A stretch of 64,000 nucleotides of DNA from Afipia sp. (GTDB taxonomy: Bacteria; Pseudomonadota; Alphaproteobacteria; Rhizobiales; Xanthobacteraceae). A program made the position numbers and the translations under genes. Location: assembly GCA_024508675.1 (NCBI GenBank), contig JANINQ010000006.1, positions 62,001 through 126,000 of the forward strand. The letters are read 5' to 3'. The notes under the pieces were generated by a model. It was not told the origin of the DNA, searched no databases, and was given only the letters and a program-made list of their open reading frames with translations. Below are positions 10,259-19,122 of this stretch, one piece after another. Numbering within the stretch: position 1 is the stretch's first letter; the number at the start of each line of letters is the position of its first letter.

Positions 10259-11473
10259 TTACGAAAACGCCTGAATGCCGGTAATGGCACGGCCGAGAAT
10301 GAGGGCGTGAATGTCGTGGGTGCCCTCGTAGGTGTTGACGGTCTCGAGGTTCTGCGCGTGGCGCATCACATGGTACTCGCTGGAGATGCCGTTGCCGCCG
10401 TGCATGTCACGCGCCATGCGGGCAATGTCGAGTGCCTTGCCGCAGTTGTTGCGCTTCATGATCGAGATCATCTCCGGCGCCATCCGGCCGTCGTCCATCA
10501 GGCGGCCAACCCGCAGCGAGCCCTGCAGGCCGAGGGTGATCTCGGTTTCCATGTCGGCGAGCTTCTTCTGCACCAGCTGCGTCGCGGCCAACGGACGGCC
10601 GAACTGCTTGCGGTCGAGCGTATACTGACGCGCGCGATGGAAGCAGTCTTCGGCCGCGCCCATCGCGCCCCATGAAATGCCATAACGTGCACGATTGAGG
10701 CAGCCGAAGGGACCAGCAAGGCCCGACACATTCGGCAGCAGCGCGCTCTCCGGCACGACAACGCCGTCGAGCACGATTTCGCCGGTGATCGAGGCGCGCA
10801 AGCTCAGCTTGCCGCCGACCTTAGGCGCCGACAGGCCCTTCATGCCCTTCTCGAGGATGAATCCGCGCACTTTGTTATCGTGCGCGGCGGACTTCGCCCA
10901 CACCACGAACACGTCGGCAATCGGCGCGTTGGAAATCCACATCTTCGAGCCGGTCAGGCGATAGCCGTCGGCTACCTTCTCGGCGCGGGTCTTCATGCCA
11001 TCGGGATCGGAGCCAGCATCCGGCTCGGTCAGGCCGAAGCAGCCGACCCACTCGCCGGTCGCGAGCTTCGGCAGATACGTCTTGCGCTGGGTCTCGTCGC
11101 CGTAAGCATAGATCGGATACATCACCAGCGACGACTGCACGCTGTTCATTGAGCGATAGCCGGAATCGACACGCTCGATCTCGCGCGCGATCAGGCCGTA
11201 AGCCACGTAGCTCGCATTGGCACAGCCATATTCTTCCGGCAGTGTGACGCCGATCAGGCCAAGCTCGCCCATCTCGTTGAAGATCTCGCGGTCGGTCTTC
11301 TCTTCGATATAGGCCTGAGTCACGCGCGGCAGCAGCTTGTCCTGCGCATAGGCGCGCGCGGTGTCGCGGATCATGCGTTCGTCTTCGGTCAACTGATCGT
11401 CGAGCAGGAACGGATCATCCCACTGGAATGTCGCCTTGGCGGGCTTGTCCTTGGTCTGCGGACGGGCACTCAT
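10259..11473 (-). CDS. gcdH: Glutaryl-CoA dehydrogenase (acyl-CoA dehydrogenase family)
   Basis: A 404-residue flavoprotein. The C-terminal [19 protein letters not shown] region is characteristic of glutaryl-CoA dehydrogenases, with catalytic Glu383; the FAD/substrate motif [13 protein letters not shown] and WISNAP are also present. It would oxidise and decarboxylate glutaryl-CoA to crotonyl-CoA in lysine, tryptophan or aromatic degradation, passing electrons to ETF; the ETF:quinone oxidoreductase gene is in this window at 56-58 kb. First gene of a pair with the MBL hydrolase. ATG at 11473 has an AAGGAT-type site upstream. Confidence 0.94.
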   Translation of the reverse strand: MSARPQTKDKPAKATFQWDDPFLLDDQLTEDERMIRDTARAYAQDKLLPRVTQAYIEEKTDREIFNEMGELGLIGVTLPEEYGCANASYVAYGLIAREIERVDSGYRSMNSVQSSLVMYPIYAYGDETQRKTYLPKLATGEWVGCFGLTEPDAGSDPDGMKTRAEKVADGYRLTGSKMWISNAPIADVFVVWAKSAAHDNKVRGFILEKGMKGLSAPKVGGKLSLRASITGEIVLDGVVVPESALLPNVSGLAGPFGCLNRARYGISWGAMGAAEDCFHRARQYTLDRKQFGRPLAATQLVQKKLADMETEITLGLQGSLRVGRLMDDGRMAPEMISIMKRNNCGKALDIARMARDMHGGNGISSEYHVMRHAQNLETVNTYEGTHDIHALILGRAITGIQAFS

Positions 11474-11581
11474 GACACTATCCTTTCAGCTGACGTGTGC
11501 TGTTCTGAAATCACGATAAATCGTCGGCGTCAGGTTGCAAGCGCAAAACCAGTTCCGGTTCGCGCCGCGCCGACAGGACGA

Positions 11582-12658
11582 TCAGTTTTCGAAGGGCTCG
11601 TTGGCGACGATTTCAATGCCAAATCCGGAGAGGCCCTTGTAATCGTGCGCCGACGACGTGAGATGGCGGATCGACGTCACCCCGAGATCGCGCAGGATCT
11701 GCGCACCGACGCCGACTTCGCGCCACTGCCGATGACGATCGGCTTCCGCGGAATGATCTTCCGCGATCGGCGCCACCGGCACGCCTGCCGCGCCGTCACG
11801 CAGGTAAACCAGAACGCCGCTGCCATTCTTCTTGAACTGCTCAAGCGCGGCGTGAATCCGGCCCGATCCAAAGAAGATGTCCTTGATGATGTTCGGCTTG
11901 TGAAAGCGCGTCAGAACATTCTGGCCATTGCCGACGCCTTTGTAGACGAAGGCGACGTGATGGATCGGATCGAAGGGAGAGCGATAGGCATATCCATCGA
12001 GCTGTCCGATCGGGCTGTCCACGGTAAAGGTCGACACACGTTCGATCAGCTTCTCGCGGGCCTGCCGGTACGAGATCATGTCAGCGATGGTGACGTGCTT
12101 GAGGTTGTGCTTGGCCGCGAACTGCACGACCTGCTCGCCCTTCATCACCGTACCGTCATCGTTCATCAGTTCGCTGATGACGCCGACGGGTGGAAGATCG
12201 CACAGCTTGCACAGATCGACCGCCGCTTCGGTGTGACCGGAGCGCAGCAGCACGCCGCCATCGCGCGCGATCAGCGGGAAGATGTGACCGGGGCGCGCGA
12301 AATCGCTGGCGCCTGCATTCGGGTTGGCGAGCGCGCGGCAACAGATGGTGCGCTCTTCAGCCGAGATGCCGGTGGTCATGCCCGGCTTGTAGTCGATCGA
12401 CACCGTGAAGGCGGTGGTGTGGTTGGAGTCGTTATGGGCGACCATCGGATCGAGCCGGAGGCGGCGCGCATTGTCGGCGGTGATCGGCGCGCAGACGATG
12501 CCCGAGGTGTGGCGGATGATGAAGGCCATCTTCTCCGCCGTGCACAGGGTCGCAGCAACGATCAGATCGCCTTCGCCTTCGCGGTCGTCGTCGTCGGTCA
12601 CCACGACGATTTCACCGGCTGCAAACGCCTTCAGGACTTCGGGGATGGAATGGGCCAT
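11582..12658 (-). CDS. ribB: RibBX: DHBP synthase fused to a degenerate GTP cyclohydrolase II-like domain
   Basis: A 358-residue protein. Residues 1-205 are 3,4-dihydroxy-2-butanone 4-phosphate synthase, with the metal/substrate motif DDDDREGEGD (22-31) and the HTEAAVDL region, converting ribulose 5-phosphate for riboflavin synthesis. Residues 210-355 align with GTP cyclohydrolase II, but the zinc-binding cysteine cluster and GD..GS..CDC signature of active RibA are absent. This matches the RibBX variant known in proteobacteria, in which the second domain is not a functional cyclohydrolase. ATG at 12658 was chosen because the DHBP domain starts there; upstream residues look random. No FMN riboswitch was recognised upstream. 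Confidence 0.92.
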   Translation of the reverse strand: MAHSIPEVLKAFAAGEIVVVTDDDDREGEGDLIVAATLCTAEKMAFIIRHTSGIVCAPITADNARRLRLDPMVAHNDSNHTTAFTVSIDYKPGMTTGISAEERTICCRALANPNAGASDFARPGHIFPLIARDGGVLLRSGHTEAAVDLCKLCDLPPVGVISELMNDDGTVMKGEQVVQFAAKHNLKHVTIADMISYRQAREKLIERVSTFTVDSPIGQLDGYAYRSPFDPIHHVAFVYKGVGNGQNVLTRFHKPNIIKDIFFGSGRIHAALEQFKKNGSGVLVYLRDGAAGVPVAPIAEDHSAEADRHRQWREVGVGAQILRDLGVTSIRHLTSSAHDYKGLSGFGIEIVANEPFEN

Positions 12659-12872
12659 AACGGACTCGTGCTCTAAAAAGGGTGCAGATCGTATGACGCA
12701 GGGCGCGCCCTCACGCAACTGCCCCCGCCACATGGCCGTCATCTGCGGACCTCGAAACGGGAGATATGACCTTGCCGGATCGGGGCAAGGCCCCGTATTT
12801 GCGCTCAACCGAGCCGGTTTTTCAGTTTCAAACGAACCGGCTTTCGCGGAGCGAAACGCCTCGTTTCGGTCT

Positions 12873-14600
12873 TCAGGGCAGGACTTCCCGGCGCTCGCTC
12901 AGCAGGCCGTCCATTTCGGCGCGCTTTTCGTCCAGCAGCCCCTGATCGGCGGCGTCGATCACCTTGTAGAGTTCCGCCGCATCGGTAACGCGGGTCACGG
13001 TCACATAGTCCGCACCGGCGGCGTAGATGTCCGCCACATCGGCCAAAAGGTCAGCCGTCGAAATTATCTTCGCGTCCGGATTCATCGAACGGACGTGGCG
13101 GACCAGCTTCTCGTTATTGGCGCCCTTCAGCAAAGAATCCGGCACGCTGAGGATGATGATCTCCGCGCTGCCCACCCCGGCATGCAGCAGGGTGTCGATA
13201 TTGCTGATGTCGCCATAGATGACATGAATGCCGCGCGCGGTCAGCGTGCGGAACACATTCGGATTGAAGTCCACCACGCTGATCTGGTCGAGCAAGGATT
13301 TGTTCTGCCGCTCGATCTCACTGACCAGCGCACTCGCCGCACGAAAGAAACCGAGGATAACGATACGCCGAGCGGCGCCGTGGCCTCCCTCATGCTCGTC
13401 GCTGGAAGTCTGCGTGTGGTCCAGATCGCGAAACCCGAGGCGCTTCAAAACCGGGATGGCCCAGCGCGTGATCTGATCGCTGCGCATGATCACGAAGGTC
13501 GAGAGAACGGCGAGGATCACGAAGGCGAAGGATGCCGCGCTGGACGTTTGGGGGGTGATGTGTCCTGCGATAATGCCGGTCTGGATGATGACGAGCGAGA
13601 ATTCGCTGATCTGCGCGAGATTGAGCGCAGGCAACAGGCTGGCGCGCAACCCCTGCTTCATGGCGTAAAGCGGCAGAAAGGTCGTGAGAACGCGGCTTAC
13701 CACCGTGAACAATGCGATCACCAGCGCGAGCCAGATCGTGGACGAATTCGGAATCGGGATCGTCATGCCAAGCGCCACGAAGAACAACGTGATGAAGAAA
13801 TCCCGCAGCGTCGTGACCTTCGCCGTGACATCGAGCGCGTAAGGGAATGTCGAGAGCGAGACGCCAGCCACCAGCGACCCCATCTCCCGCGACAGATGCA
13901 GCCGCTCGGCGACTTCGCCGATCAGAAAGCACCACGCCAGCGCGCCAAGCATCACGAGTTCGGGGTTGCGCGCGATCTGATGGAATATCCGGGGCAGCAC
14001 AAAGCGGCTGAGGATCATCGCCGTCGCGACCAATGCGCCCACGCGCCCGATCGACACCAGCACAATGCCGATCTGCAGATTGTCAAGGCTCGGCTGGATT
14101 GCCAGGAACAGGATCGCAAAGATGTCCTGAAGAACCAGGATGCCAAGCGTGATGCGTCCCGGCAGCGTATCGAGTTCACGTTTCTCGTAGAGAACCTTGA
14201 CGATGATGACCGTGCTCGAAAGGGCGCATGCCACCGTCAGGTAAAGCGCATCGAACTTGCCACTTCCCAGCGACAGGCCGATGGCAACAAAGAACGCGAC
14301 ACCCAGCAGACACGCGCCGATCAACTGCCCGCCCGCGGCAAACAGGATCACCTTGCCGGCCCGGATGATCTTCTTCAGGTCGATCTCAAGCCCGATCATG
14401 AAGAGCATGAAGATCAGGCCGAGTTCGGAAATTGTGCTGATCGATTCCTGCGACTTCACCCAGCCAATGCCGTAAGGGCCGATGACGAAACCGCCGACCA
14501 GATAGGCAAGGATCAGAGGTTGCCGAAAAAAATGCGCGGCAAGGCCAAGCACCCAGGCAAACAGGATCGAAAAGGTAATATCGCGAATAAGCTCGTGCAT
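12873..14600 (-). CDS. Monovalent cation:proton antiporter (KefB/CPA2 type) with RCK domain
   Basis: A 575-residue protein with about 12-13 membrane helices (residues 1-400), including LIFMLFMIGLEIDLKKI and the ALSSTVIIVKVL core helix, then a cytoplasmic TrkA-N/RCK domain (about 425-545). CPA2 proteins exchange K+ or Na+ for H+; the closest types are KefB/YbaL/RosB. The RCK nucleotide loop reads GFFRAA rather than the usual GxGxxG, so NAD binding may be altered. ATG at 14600 gives a sensible N-terminus; a few upstream in-frame codons are possible. Confidence 0.88.
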   Translation of the reverse strand: MHELIRDITFSILFAWVLGLAAHFFRQPLILAYLVGGFVIGPYGIGWVKSQESISTISELGLIFMLFMIGLEIDLKKIIRAGKVILFAAGGQLIGACLLGVAFFVAIGLSLGSGKFDALYLTVACALSSTVIIVKVLYEKRELDTLPGRITLGILVLQDIFAILFLAIQPSLDNLQIGIVLVSIGRVGALVATAMILSRFVLPRIFHQIARNPELVMLGALAWCFLIGEVAERLHLSREMGSLVAGVSLSTFPYALDVTAKVTTLRDFFITLFFVALGMTIPIPNSSTIWLALVIALFTVVSRVLTTFLPLYAMKQGLRASLLPALNLAQISEFSLVIIQTGIIAGHITPQTSSAASFAFVILAVLSTFVIMRSDQITRWAIPVLKRLGFRDLDHTQTSSDEHEGGHGAARRIVILGFFRAASALVSEIERQNKSLLDQISVVDFNPNVFRTLTARGIHVIYGDISNIDTLLHAGVGSAEIIILSVPDSLLKGANNEKLVRHVRSMNPDAKIISTADLLADVADIYAAGADYVTVTRVTDAAELYKVIDAADQGLLDEKRAEMDGLLSERREVLP

Positions 14601-14898
14601 GCCCTCGACCGGCTTGGCAGCATCAGAATGGCTTGAATCAGGCTCATGTATAAGGACTAAAGACCTTTGTGAAAGCAATATCCTGAAAGTATTTTGGGCA
14701 ATCCGCACGCCCTCACGGCGACTATTTCAAGCGGACCGGATGATTGTGCGGCCAATCGGCGCGGATGCGCCGTCCGATGGTGACCGCGAAGTGACAATCG
14801 CCAAAAACACGCAGGCCGTGTTCGCCCCTCGCCTTGAATAACCGCCTTGGCTGTATAGGTTCGCGCCGGGACTTGGGCGAGAGCGATACAGGCTGGTC
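14601..14898. other. Intergenic region, divergent promoters, no gene seen
   Basis: About 300 bp between the divergent antiporter and DUF2147 genes. It contains an AT-richer patch around 14640-14700 that may hold the antiporter promoter. No gene, dyad or RNA structure was recognised. Confidence 0.4.
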
Positions 14899-15345
14899 AT
14901 GACTTCGAAATTGAATCTCTTTTTTGCGCTTTTTTTATCTGCCCTCGGCTGGAGCGTGACATCCCTGGCTGACGAAGGCTCCCCCCACGGTCTCTGGCTG
15001 ACGGAAAAAGGTGACGCCCGGATTCAGGTCACCCAGTGCGGACGCGCGCTCTGCGGCAAGGTCGCATGGCTGCGCGAGGCGATCGATCCCGCGACCGGCA
15101 GACCACAGACCGACGACAAGAATCCGGACCCCGCGCTGGCCTCACGCCCGATGATCGGGGTGCAGTTGTTCCTCGGCATGGTCCCCACCGGGCCCGGCAC
15201 ATGGACCGGCCACATCTACAATGGCGACGACGGCAAGGTTTATGAGGGCAAAGTCCTGTTGACGGGGCCGCGGACGCTGCGCGTCGAGGGCTGCGTCGGC
15301 GCAATTTGCGGCGGCGAGAACTGGTCCCGGGTCAGCGGCCGGTAA
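14899..15345 (+). CDS. DUF2147 domain secreted protein
   Basis: A 148-residue protein with a clear signal peptide (residues 1-25, cleavage after SLA) and a DUF2147 domain: GLWLTEKGDARIQV, CGRALCGKVAWL, and a C-terminal CVGAICGGENW. The four cysteines could form disulfides in the periplasm. The family is lipocalin-like and of unknown function. A hairpin without a T-run follows at 15354-15372. Confidence 0.88.
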   Translation: MTSKLNLFFALFLSALGWSVTSLADEGSPHGLWLTEKGDARIQVTQCGRALCGKVAWLREAIDPATGRPQTDDKNPDPALASRPMIGVQLFLGMVPTGPGTWTGHIYNGDDGKVYEGKVLLTGPRTLRVEGCVGAICGGENWSRVSGR

Positions 15346-15353
15346 GGCCGATT

Positions 15354-15372
15354 CCGGGCTTCATCAGCCCGG
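15354..15372 (+). terminator. Possible terminator hairpin after the DUF2147 gene
   Basis: A 7-bp perfect stem CCGGGCT / AGCCCGG with a five-base loop directly after the stop codon. There is no following T-run, so this is a weak or factor-dependent terminator at best. Confidence 0.4.
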
Positions 15373-15434
15373 ATCGCAACAGATAGGCACCGCGGCATCG
15401 CGGGCCAAAAAACGTCTTTATTCTCTGTGGGTTA

Positions 15435-15511
15435 TGGTCGGAGTAGCAGGATTCGAACCTGCGACCCCCTGCTCCCGAAGCAGGTGCGCTACCGGGCTGC
15501 GCTATACTCCG
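15435..15511 (-). tRNA. tRNA-Pro(CGG)
   Basis: Read on the minus strand, a 77-nt cloverleaf. The acceptor stem CGGAGTA pairs with TACTCCG, the anticodon loop is TTCGGGA giving anticodon CGG (decodes CCG), and the T-arm contains GGTTCGAATCC. The discriminator is A and the 3' CCA is encoded. It lies between the DUF2147 gene and tsaC with no overlap with either true coding region. Confidence 0.96.
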
Positions 15512-15609
15512 ACGTGGGCGCCGGTATAGCGTCGGCTCTCGCGAACCGCAAGAAGCTGTATAAGGAGGAATATTCCTCCAGACATGCCATCCGTGGCGCG
15601 GCTCCGGCG

Positions 15610-16596
15610 ATGAAACTTGGTTTGAAGACAGCGATGATTCCCGTGGACGGCGCGGCGCAGCCCGCCGCCCGCTGTCTTGAGGACGGTGGCCTCGTCGCTT
15701 TCCCGACTGAAACCGTCTACGGCCTCGGGGCCGATGCCACCAATTCCCGCGCCGTGGCCCGGCTGTATGAGGCCAAGGGCCGCCCCTCCTTCAATCCCCT
15801 GATCGCCCATGTCAGCGACCTGCAGGCCGCGCGGCAGATCGCGCGTTTCGATGAGAGGAGCCTCCGGCTCGCCGAAGCATTCTGGCCCGGCCCCCTGACG
15901 CTGGTCCTGCCGAAAGCCGCCGGCTGCCCGGTGTCAGACCTTGCCACCGCTGGCCTCGAGACGATTGCCGTGCGCATCCCGGCCCATCCGGCCGCCCGCG
16001 ACATCCTGCGCGCGTTCGGAAAGCCGGTCGTGGCGCCCTCGGCCAACCTCTCCGGACATGTCTCGCCGACAACCGCCACTCATGTTCTTGGCGACCTCGA
16101 CGGGCGCATCGACCTGATCGTGGACGGCGGGCCGGTGTCGGTCGGCGTCGAATCGACCATCGTCGGCTGCTTCGCGACACCCCTGCTGCTCCGGCCCGGC
16201 GGGCTGCCCCGCGAAGAGATTGAGCAGGTCCTCGGCGAAAAACTCGCACGCATCCCGGACGACGACGGCAAAGCCGACGCCCAACCGCTGGCGCCGGGCA
16301 TGCTCGCCTCGCACTACGCGCCGCGAACAACGGTGCGGCTGAATGCAGCAACGCTGGAAGGCGGAGAAGCCCTGCTCGCTTTCGGCCCGCACCTGATCCC
16401 CGGATCGGACCAAGCCATCGTCATGAATTTGTCCGAAGCTGGCGATCTGGTGGAAGCAGCCGCGAATCTTTTCGGCTACCTTCGCGACCTCGATGCCAAA
16501 GGCCCTCGCGCCATCGCGGTGATGCCGATTCCACATGACGGCCTCGGCGAAGCCATCAACGATCGCCTGCAGCGCGCCGCCATACCAAGAAGCTGA
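15610..16596 (+). CDS. tsaC: L-threonylcarbamoyladenylate synthase (Sua5/TsaC)
   Basis: A 328-residue Sua5-type protein. The N-terminal YrdC domain (about 1-205) has the FPTETVYGLGADA entry, KGRPSFNPL and PSANLSG motifs; the C-terminal Sua5 domain follows a linker near 225-235. It makes threonylcarbamoyl-AMP from Thr, bicarbonate and ATP for t6A37 in ANN-decoding tRNAs. ATG at 15610 marks the conserved N-terminus; the open frame further upstream runs through the tRNA gene and is not coding. It is followed after 22 bp by the FAD oxidoreductase gene. Confidence 0.93.
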   Translation: MKLGLKTAMIPVDGAAQPAARCLEDGGLVAFPTETVYGLGADATNSRAVARLYEAKGRPSFNPLIAHVSDLQAARQIARFDERSLRLAEAFWPGPLTLVLPKAAGCPVSDLATAGLETIAVRIPAHPAARDILRAFGKPVVAPSANLSGHVSPTTATHVLGDLDGRIDLIVDGGPVSVGVESTIVGCFATPLLLRPGGLPREEIEQVLGEKLARIPDDDGKADAQPLAPGMLASHYAPRTTVRLNAATLEGGEALLAFGPHLIPGSDQAIVMNLSEAGDLVEAAANLFGYLRDLDAKGPRAIAVMPIPHDGLGEAINDRLQRAAIPRS

Positions 16597-16618
16597 TCAC
16601 GTCAGGAACAAGAACAAC

Positions 16619-18046
16619 ATGAACATCGTGCAGCCGTCGCCGTCCGTGCTTTCTCCCGAACTGCTCGCGCGTTTCAAGGCCATCGTCGGCGACAAATACG
16701 CGGTCACCGATCCGCATGAAGCCGCGCCCTATCTCACCGAAGAGCGTGGCCTGTTCAGCGGCCACTCACCGCTGATCCTTCGTCCTGGCTCAACGGAAGA
16801 AGTCGCGGCGATCTGCAAGCTCGCCAGCGAAACCAAAACCGCACTGGTGCCGCAGGGCGGCAACACCGGCCTTGTCGGCGGCCAGATCCCGCATAATAGC
16901 GAGGTCGTCGTCTCGATGCGCCGCCTCGACAAGATCCGCGCCGTCGACACGCAGTCCAACACCATGACCGTCGAAGCCGGTGTGATCCTCGCCAATGCAC
17001 AGCAGCGTGCAGCGGATGCCGACCGGCTGTTTCCGCTGTCGCTCGGCGCGGAAGGCAGTTGCACCATCGGCGGGAATCTCTCCACCAATGCGGGCGGCAT
17101 CGCTGCACTGGCCTACGGCGTCGCGCGCGACCTCGTGCTTGGGCTTGAAGTTGTTCTGGCGGACGGACGCATCATGCACGGTCTGTCCAGCCTGAAGAAA
17201 GACAATACCGGCTACGACCTGCGCGACCTGTTCATCGGTGCGGAAGGCACGCTCGGATTCATCACTGCCGCGACGCTGAAGATGTTTCCGAAGCCGCGCT
17301 CCGTCGAGACCGCATTCGCTGCGATCACGTCGCCGGACGATGCGCTCACGATGCTGGACATTTCCCGCAGCATCGCGGCGGGCAGCCTGACCAGCTTCGA
17401 ACTGATCCCGCAGATCGCCATCGATTTCGTGGTCAAACACGGCCCTTCGATCCGCGCGCCGCTGGAAGGCCGGCATCCGTGGTATGTGCTGATGGAAATC
17501 TCCTCGCCGCGTGACGATGCCCGCGACACCATCGAGGCGATCCTCACAAAGGGCATGGAAGACGGGATCGTCCACGACGCCGTGATCGCCGCCAATCTCG
17601 ATCAGCGCAACGCGTTCTGGAAACTGCGCGAAGTCATTTCGCCCGCACAGAAGCCCGAAGGCGGATCGATCAAGCACGACATTTCGGTGCCGGTCGCCGC
17701 CGTGCCTGCATTCTTGCGTGAGGCCGACGCTGCCGTGCTCAAGCTGATCCCCGGCGCGCGGCCCTTCGCGTTCGGTCATCTGGGCGACGGAAACATCCAC
17801 TACAACGTCAGCCAGCCGGTAGGCGCCGATATGGCGGCCTATCTTGCGCGGTGGCACGAAATGAACGATGTGGTGCACGCAGTTGTCGCGAAGCATGGCG
17901 GATCGATCTCCGCCGAGCACGGCATCGGCGTTTTGAAGCGCGATGAACTTCCGCACGTCAAGGACCCGGTCGCGCTCGACATCATGCGCTCGATCAAGAA
18001 GCTGCTCGATCCACACGGCATCATGAATCCGGGCAAGGTGCTGTGA
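16619..18046 (+). CDS. FAD-linked 2-hydroxyacid dehydrogenase (D-lactate/D-2-hydroxyglutarate type)
   Basis: A 475-residue FAD-binding oxidoreductase with a PCMH/VAO-type FAD domain (VPQGGNTGLVGGQIP near 80, SLGAEGSCTIGGNLSTNAGG near 140) and a C-terminal FAD-oxidase domain with GHLGDGNIHYN and ISAEHGIG. This set fits D-lactate dehydrogenase (cytochrome) or D-2-hydroxyglutarate dehydrogenase; a serine/phosphoglycerate side role is possible but substrate cannot be assigned. ATG at 16619 follows AGGAAC. The stop overlaps the GTG start of the next gene by four bases (GTGA), implying translational coupling. Confidence 0.9.
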   Translation: MNIVQPSPSVLSPELLARFKAIVGDKYAVTDPHEAAPYLTEERGLFSGHSPLILRPGSTEEVAAICKLASETKTALVPQGGNTGLVGGQIPHNSEVVVSMRRLDKIRAVDTQSNTMTVEAGVILANAQQRAADADRLFPLSLGAEGSCTIGGNLSTNAGGIAALAYGVARDLVLGLEVVLADGRIMHGLSSLKKDNTGYDLRDLFIGAEGTLGFITAATLKMFPKPRSVETAFAAITSPDDALTMLDISRSIAAGSLTSFELIPQIAIDFVVKHGPSIRAPLEGRHPWYVLMEISSPRDDARDTIEAILTKGMEDGIVHDAVIAANLDQRNAFWKLREVISPAQKPEGGSIKHDISVPVAAVPAFLREADAAVLKLIPGARPFAFGHLGDGNIHYNVSQPVGADMAAYLARWHEMNDVVHAVVAKHGGSISAEHGIGVLKRDELPHVKDPVALDIMRSIKKLLDPHGIMNPGKVL

Positions 18047-18498
18047 TCGACGCGGCGGCAACCGATAATCTGGCCGTCAGCGCAATCGCCGATGCCGACA
18101 TCCCGGCGGTCGTCGCGCTGTGGGAACGCTGCGAACTGACACGGCCGTGGAACGAACCGCAGGCGGACATTGCGCGCGCACGCGGCAAATCCAATTCGGA
18201 CATTCTTGTCGGCCGCAGCGGCAACACCATCGCCGCGACCGTGATGGTCGGCCACGACGGTCATCGTGGCTGGGTCTATTATGTCGCCGTCGATCCCGAC
18301 CAGTATAAAAAGGGATACGGGCGCGCGATCATGACGGCTGCCGAAAACTGGCTGCGCGAGCGCGGCATCGAAAAACTTCAATTGCTGGTTCGTGCCGACA
18401 ACACCCGCGTGCAGGCGTTCTACGAGACACTGGATTACGAAGAGCAGGAACGTGTGATCTTCGCCAAGTGGCTCGACGGCCGGCCGATGACGCCCTGA
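18043..18498 (+). CDS. GNAT-family acetyltransferase (YpeA-like)
   Basis: A 151-residue N-acetyltransferase with the acetyl-CoA pyrophosphate loop YKKGYGRAIM and the strand WVYYVAVDPDQ; C-terminal LLVRADNTRVQAFYETLDYE is typical of YpeA-type proteins. Start is GTG at 18043 overlapping the previous stop. Substrate unknown. Likely co-transcribed with the upstream hydroxyacid dehydrogenase and followed 33 bp later by the NudK-like gene. Confidence 0.88.
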   Translation: MIDAAATDNLAVSAIADADIPAVVALWERCELTRPWNEPQADIARARGKSNSDILVGRSGNTIAATVMVGHDGHRGWVYYVAVDPDQYKKGYGRAIMTAAENWLRERGIEKLQLLVRADNTRVQAFYETLDYEEQERVIFAKWLDGRPMTP

Positions 18499-18531
18499 CC
18501 GAAACTCCGATTCATATTGTAAGGTAACTGC

Positions 18532-19122
18532 ATGAGCGTGAGCGACCGCATTCGCATCAAGGACGTCCGGTTGCTCTCGGACAACAAATACAAGCTGCGC
18601 GCGACGACCTTCGAGTGGCGGCGCTCCAGCAGCGAATGGCAGACGCAGAAGCGCGAAACCTTCGACCGCGGCGATGGCGTGACGATCCTTCCCTATAATC
18701 TCGCGCAGCAGAGCGTGATCCTGATCCGTCAGTTCCGCTATCCGACCTACGCCAACGGATATGACGGCCTCCTGGTCGAAGCGCCGGCGGGTTCGCTGGA
18801 CAATGCAGAACCGGAAGCGCGCATCCGGTCCGAAGCGGAAGAAGAGATCGGCTATCGTCTTGGACCCATCAGGAAAATCTTCGAAGCCTTCACCAGCCCG
18901 GGCGCCGTGACCGAAAAGCTGTATTTCTTCGTGGCTGAATATCAGCCCGAGATGAAGATCGGCAACGGCGGCGGGCTTGCCCACGAAGGTGAAGACATCG
19001 AGACCCTCGAACTGCCATTTACCGAAGCGTTCGCCATGATCGCGGATGGCCGCATCAGGGACGCCAAGACCATCATGCTCCTGCAATACGCGGCGCTGAA
19101 CATCTTCCCGGGCAAAGCCTAA
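18532..19122 (+). CDS. NudK-like Nudix hydrolase (GDP-mannose/ADP-sugar type)
   Basis: A 196-residue Nudix protein resembling NudK: FDRGDGVTILPYN, VILIRQFRYPTY, EAPAGSLDN and SEAEEEIGYRLG. The Nudix box has Ser where NudK has Lys or Arg before the EA..EE..GY core, but the Glu residues that bind metal are present. Such enzymes hydrolyse GDP-mannose or ADP-ribose-type nucleotides. Its stop overlaps the stop of the convergent HMCES/YedK gene by four bases. Confidence 0.88.
   Translation: MSVSDRIRIKDVRLLSDNKYKLRATTFEWRRSSSEWQTQKRETFDRGDGVTILPYNLAQQSVILIRQFRYPTYANGYDGLLVEAPAGSLDNAEPEARIRSEAEEEIGYRLGPIRKIFEAFTSPGAVTEKLYFFVAEYQPEMKIGNGGGLAHEGEDIETLELPFTEAFAMIADGRIRDAKTIMLLQYAALNIFPGKA

Noticed and set aside
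12659-12872. FMN riboswitch upstream of ribBX
   Set aside because: The leader was read on the minus strand for the conserved RFN core words; none were found.
12405-14636. 743-residue open frame antisense to the antiporter gene
   Set aside because: Very Arg/Asp/His-rich composition with no family motifs, fully opposite a clear CPA2 antiporter. A chance frame in high-GC DNA.
14599-14841. 80-residue frame between the antiporter and DUF2147 genes
   Set aside because: It begins inside the antiporter gene antisense, has no ribosome-binding site and mixed composition; no family resemblance.
15427-15609. N-terminal extension of TsaC
   Set aside because: The extended frame passes through the tRNA-Pro gene; the conserved protein begins at 15610.
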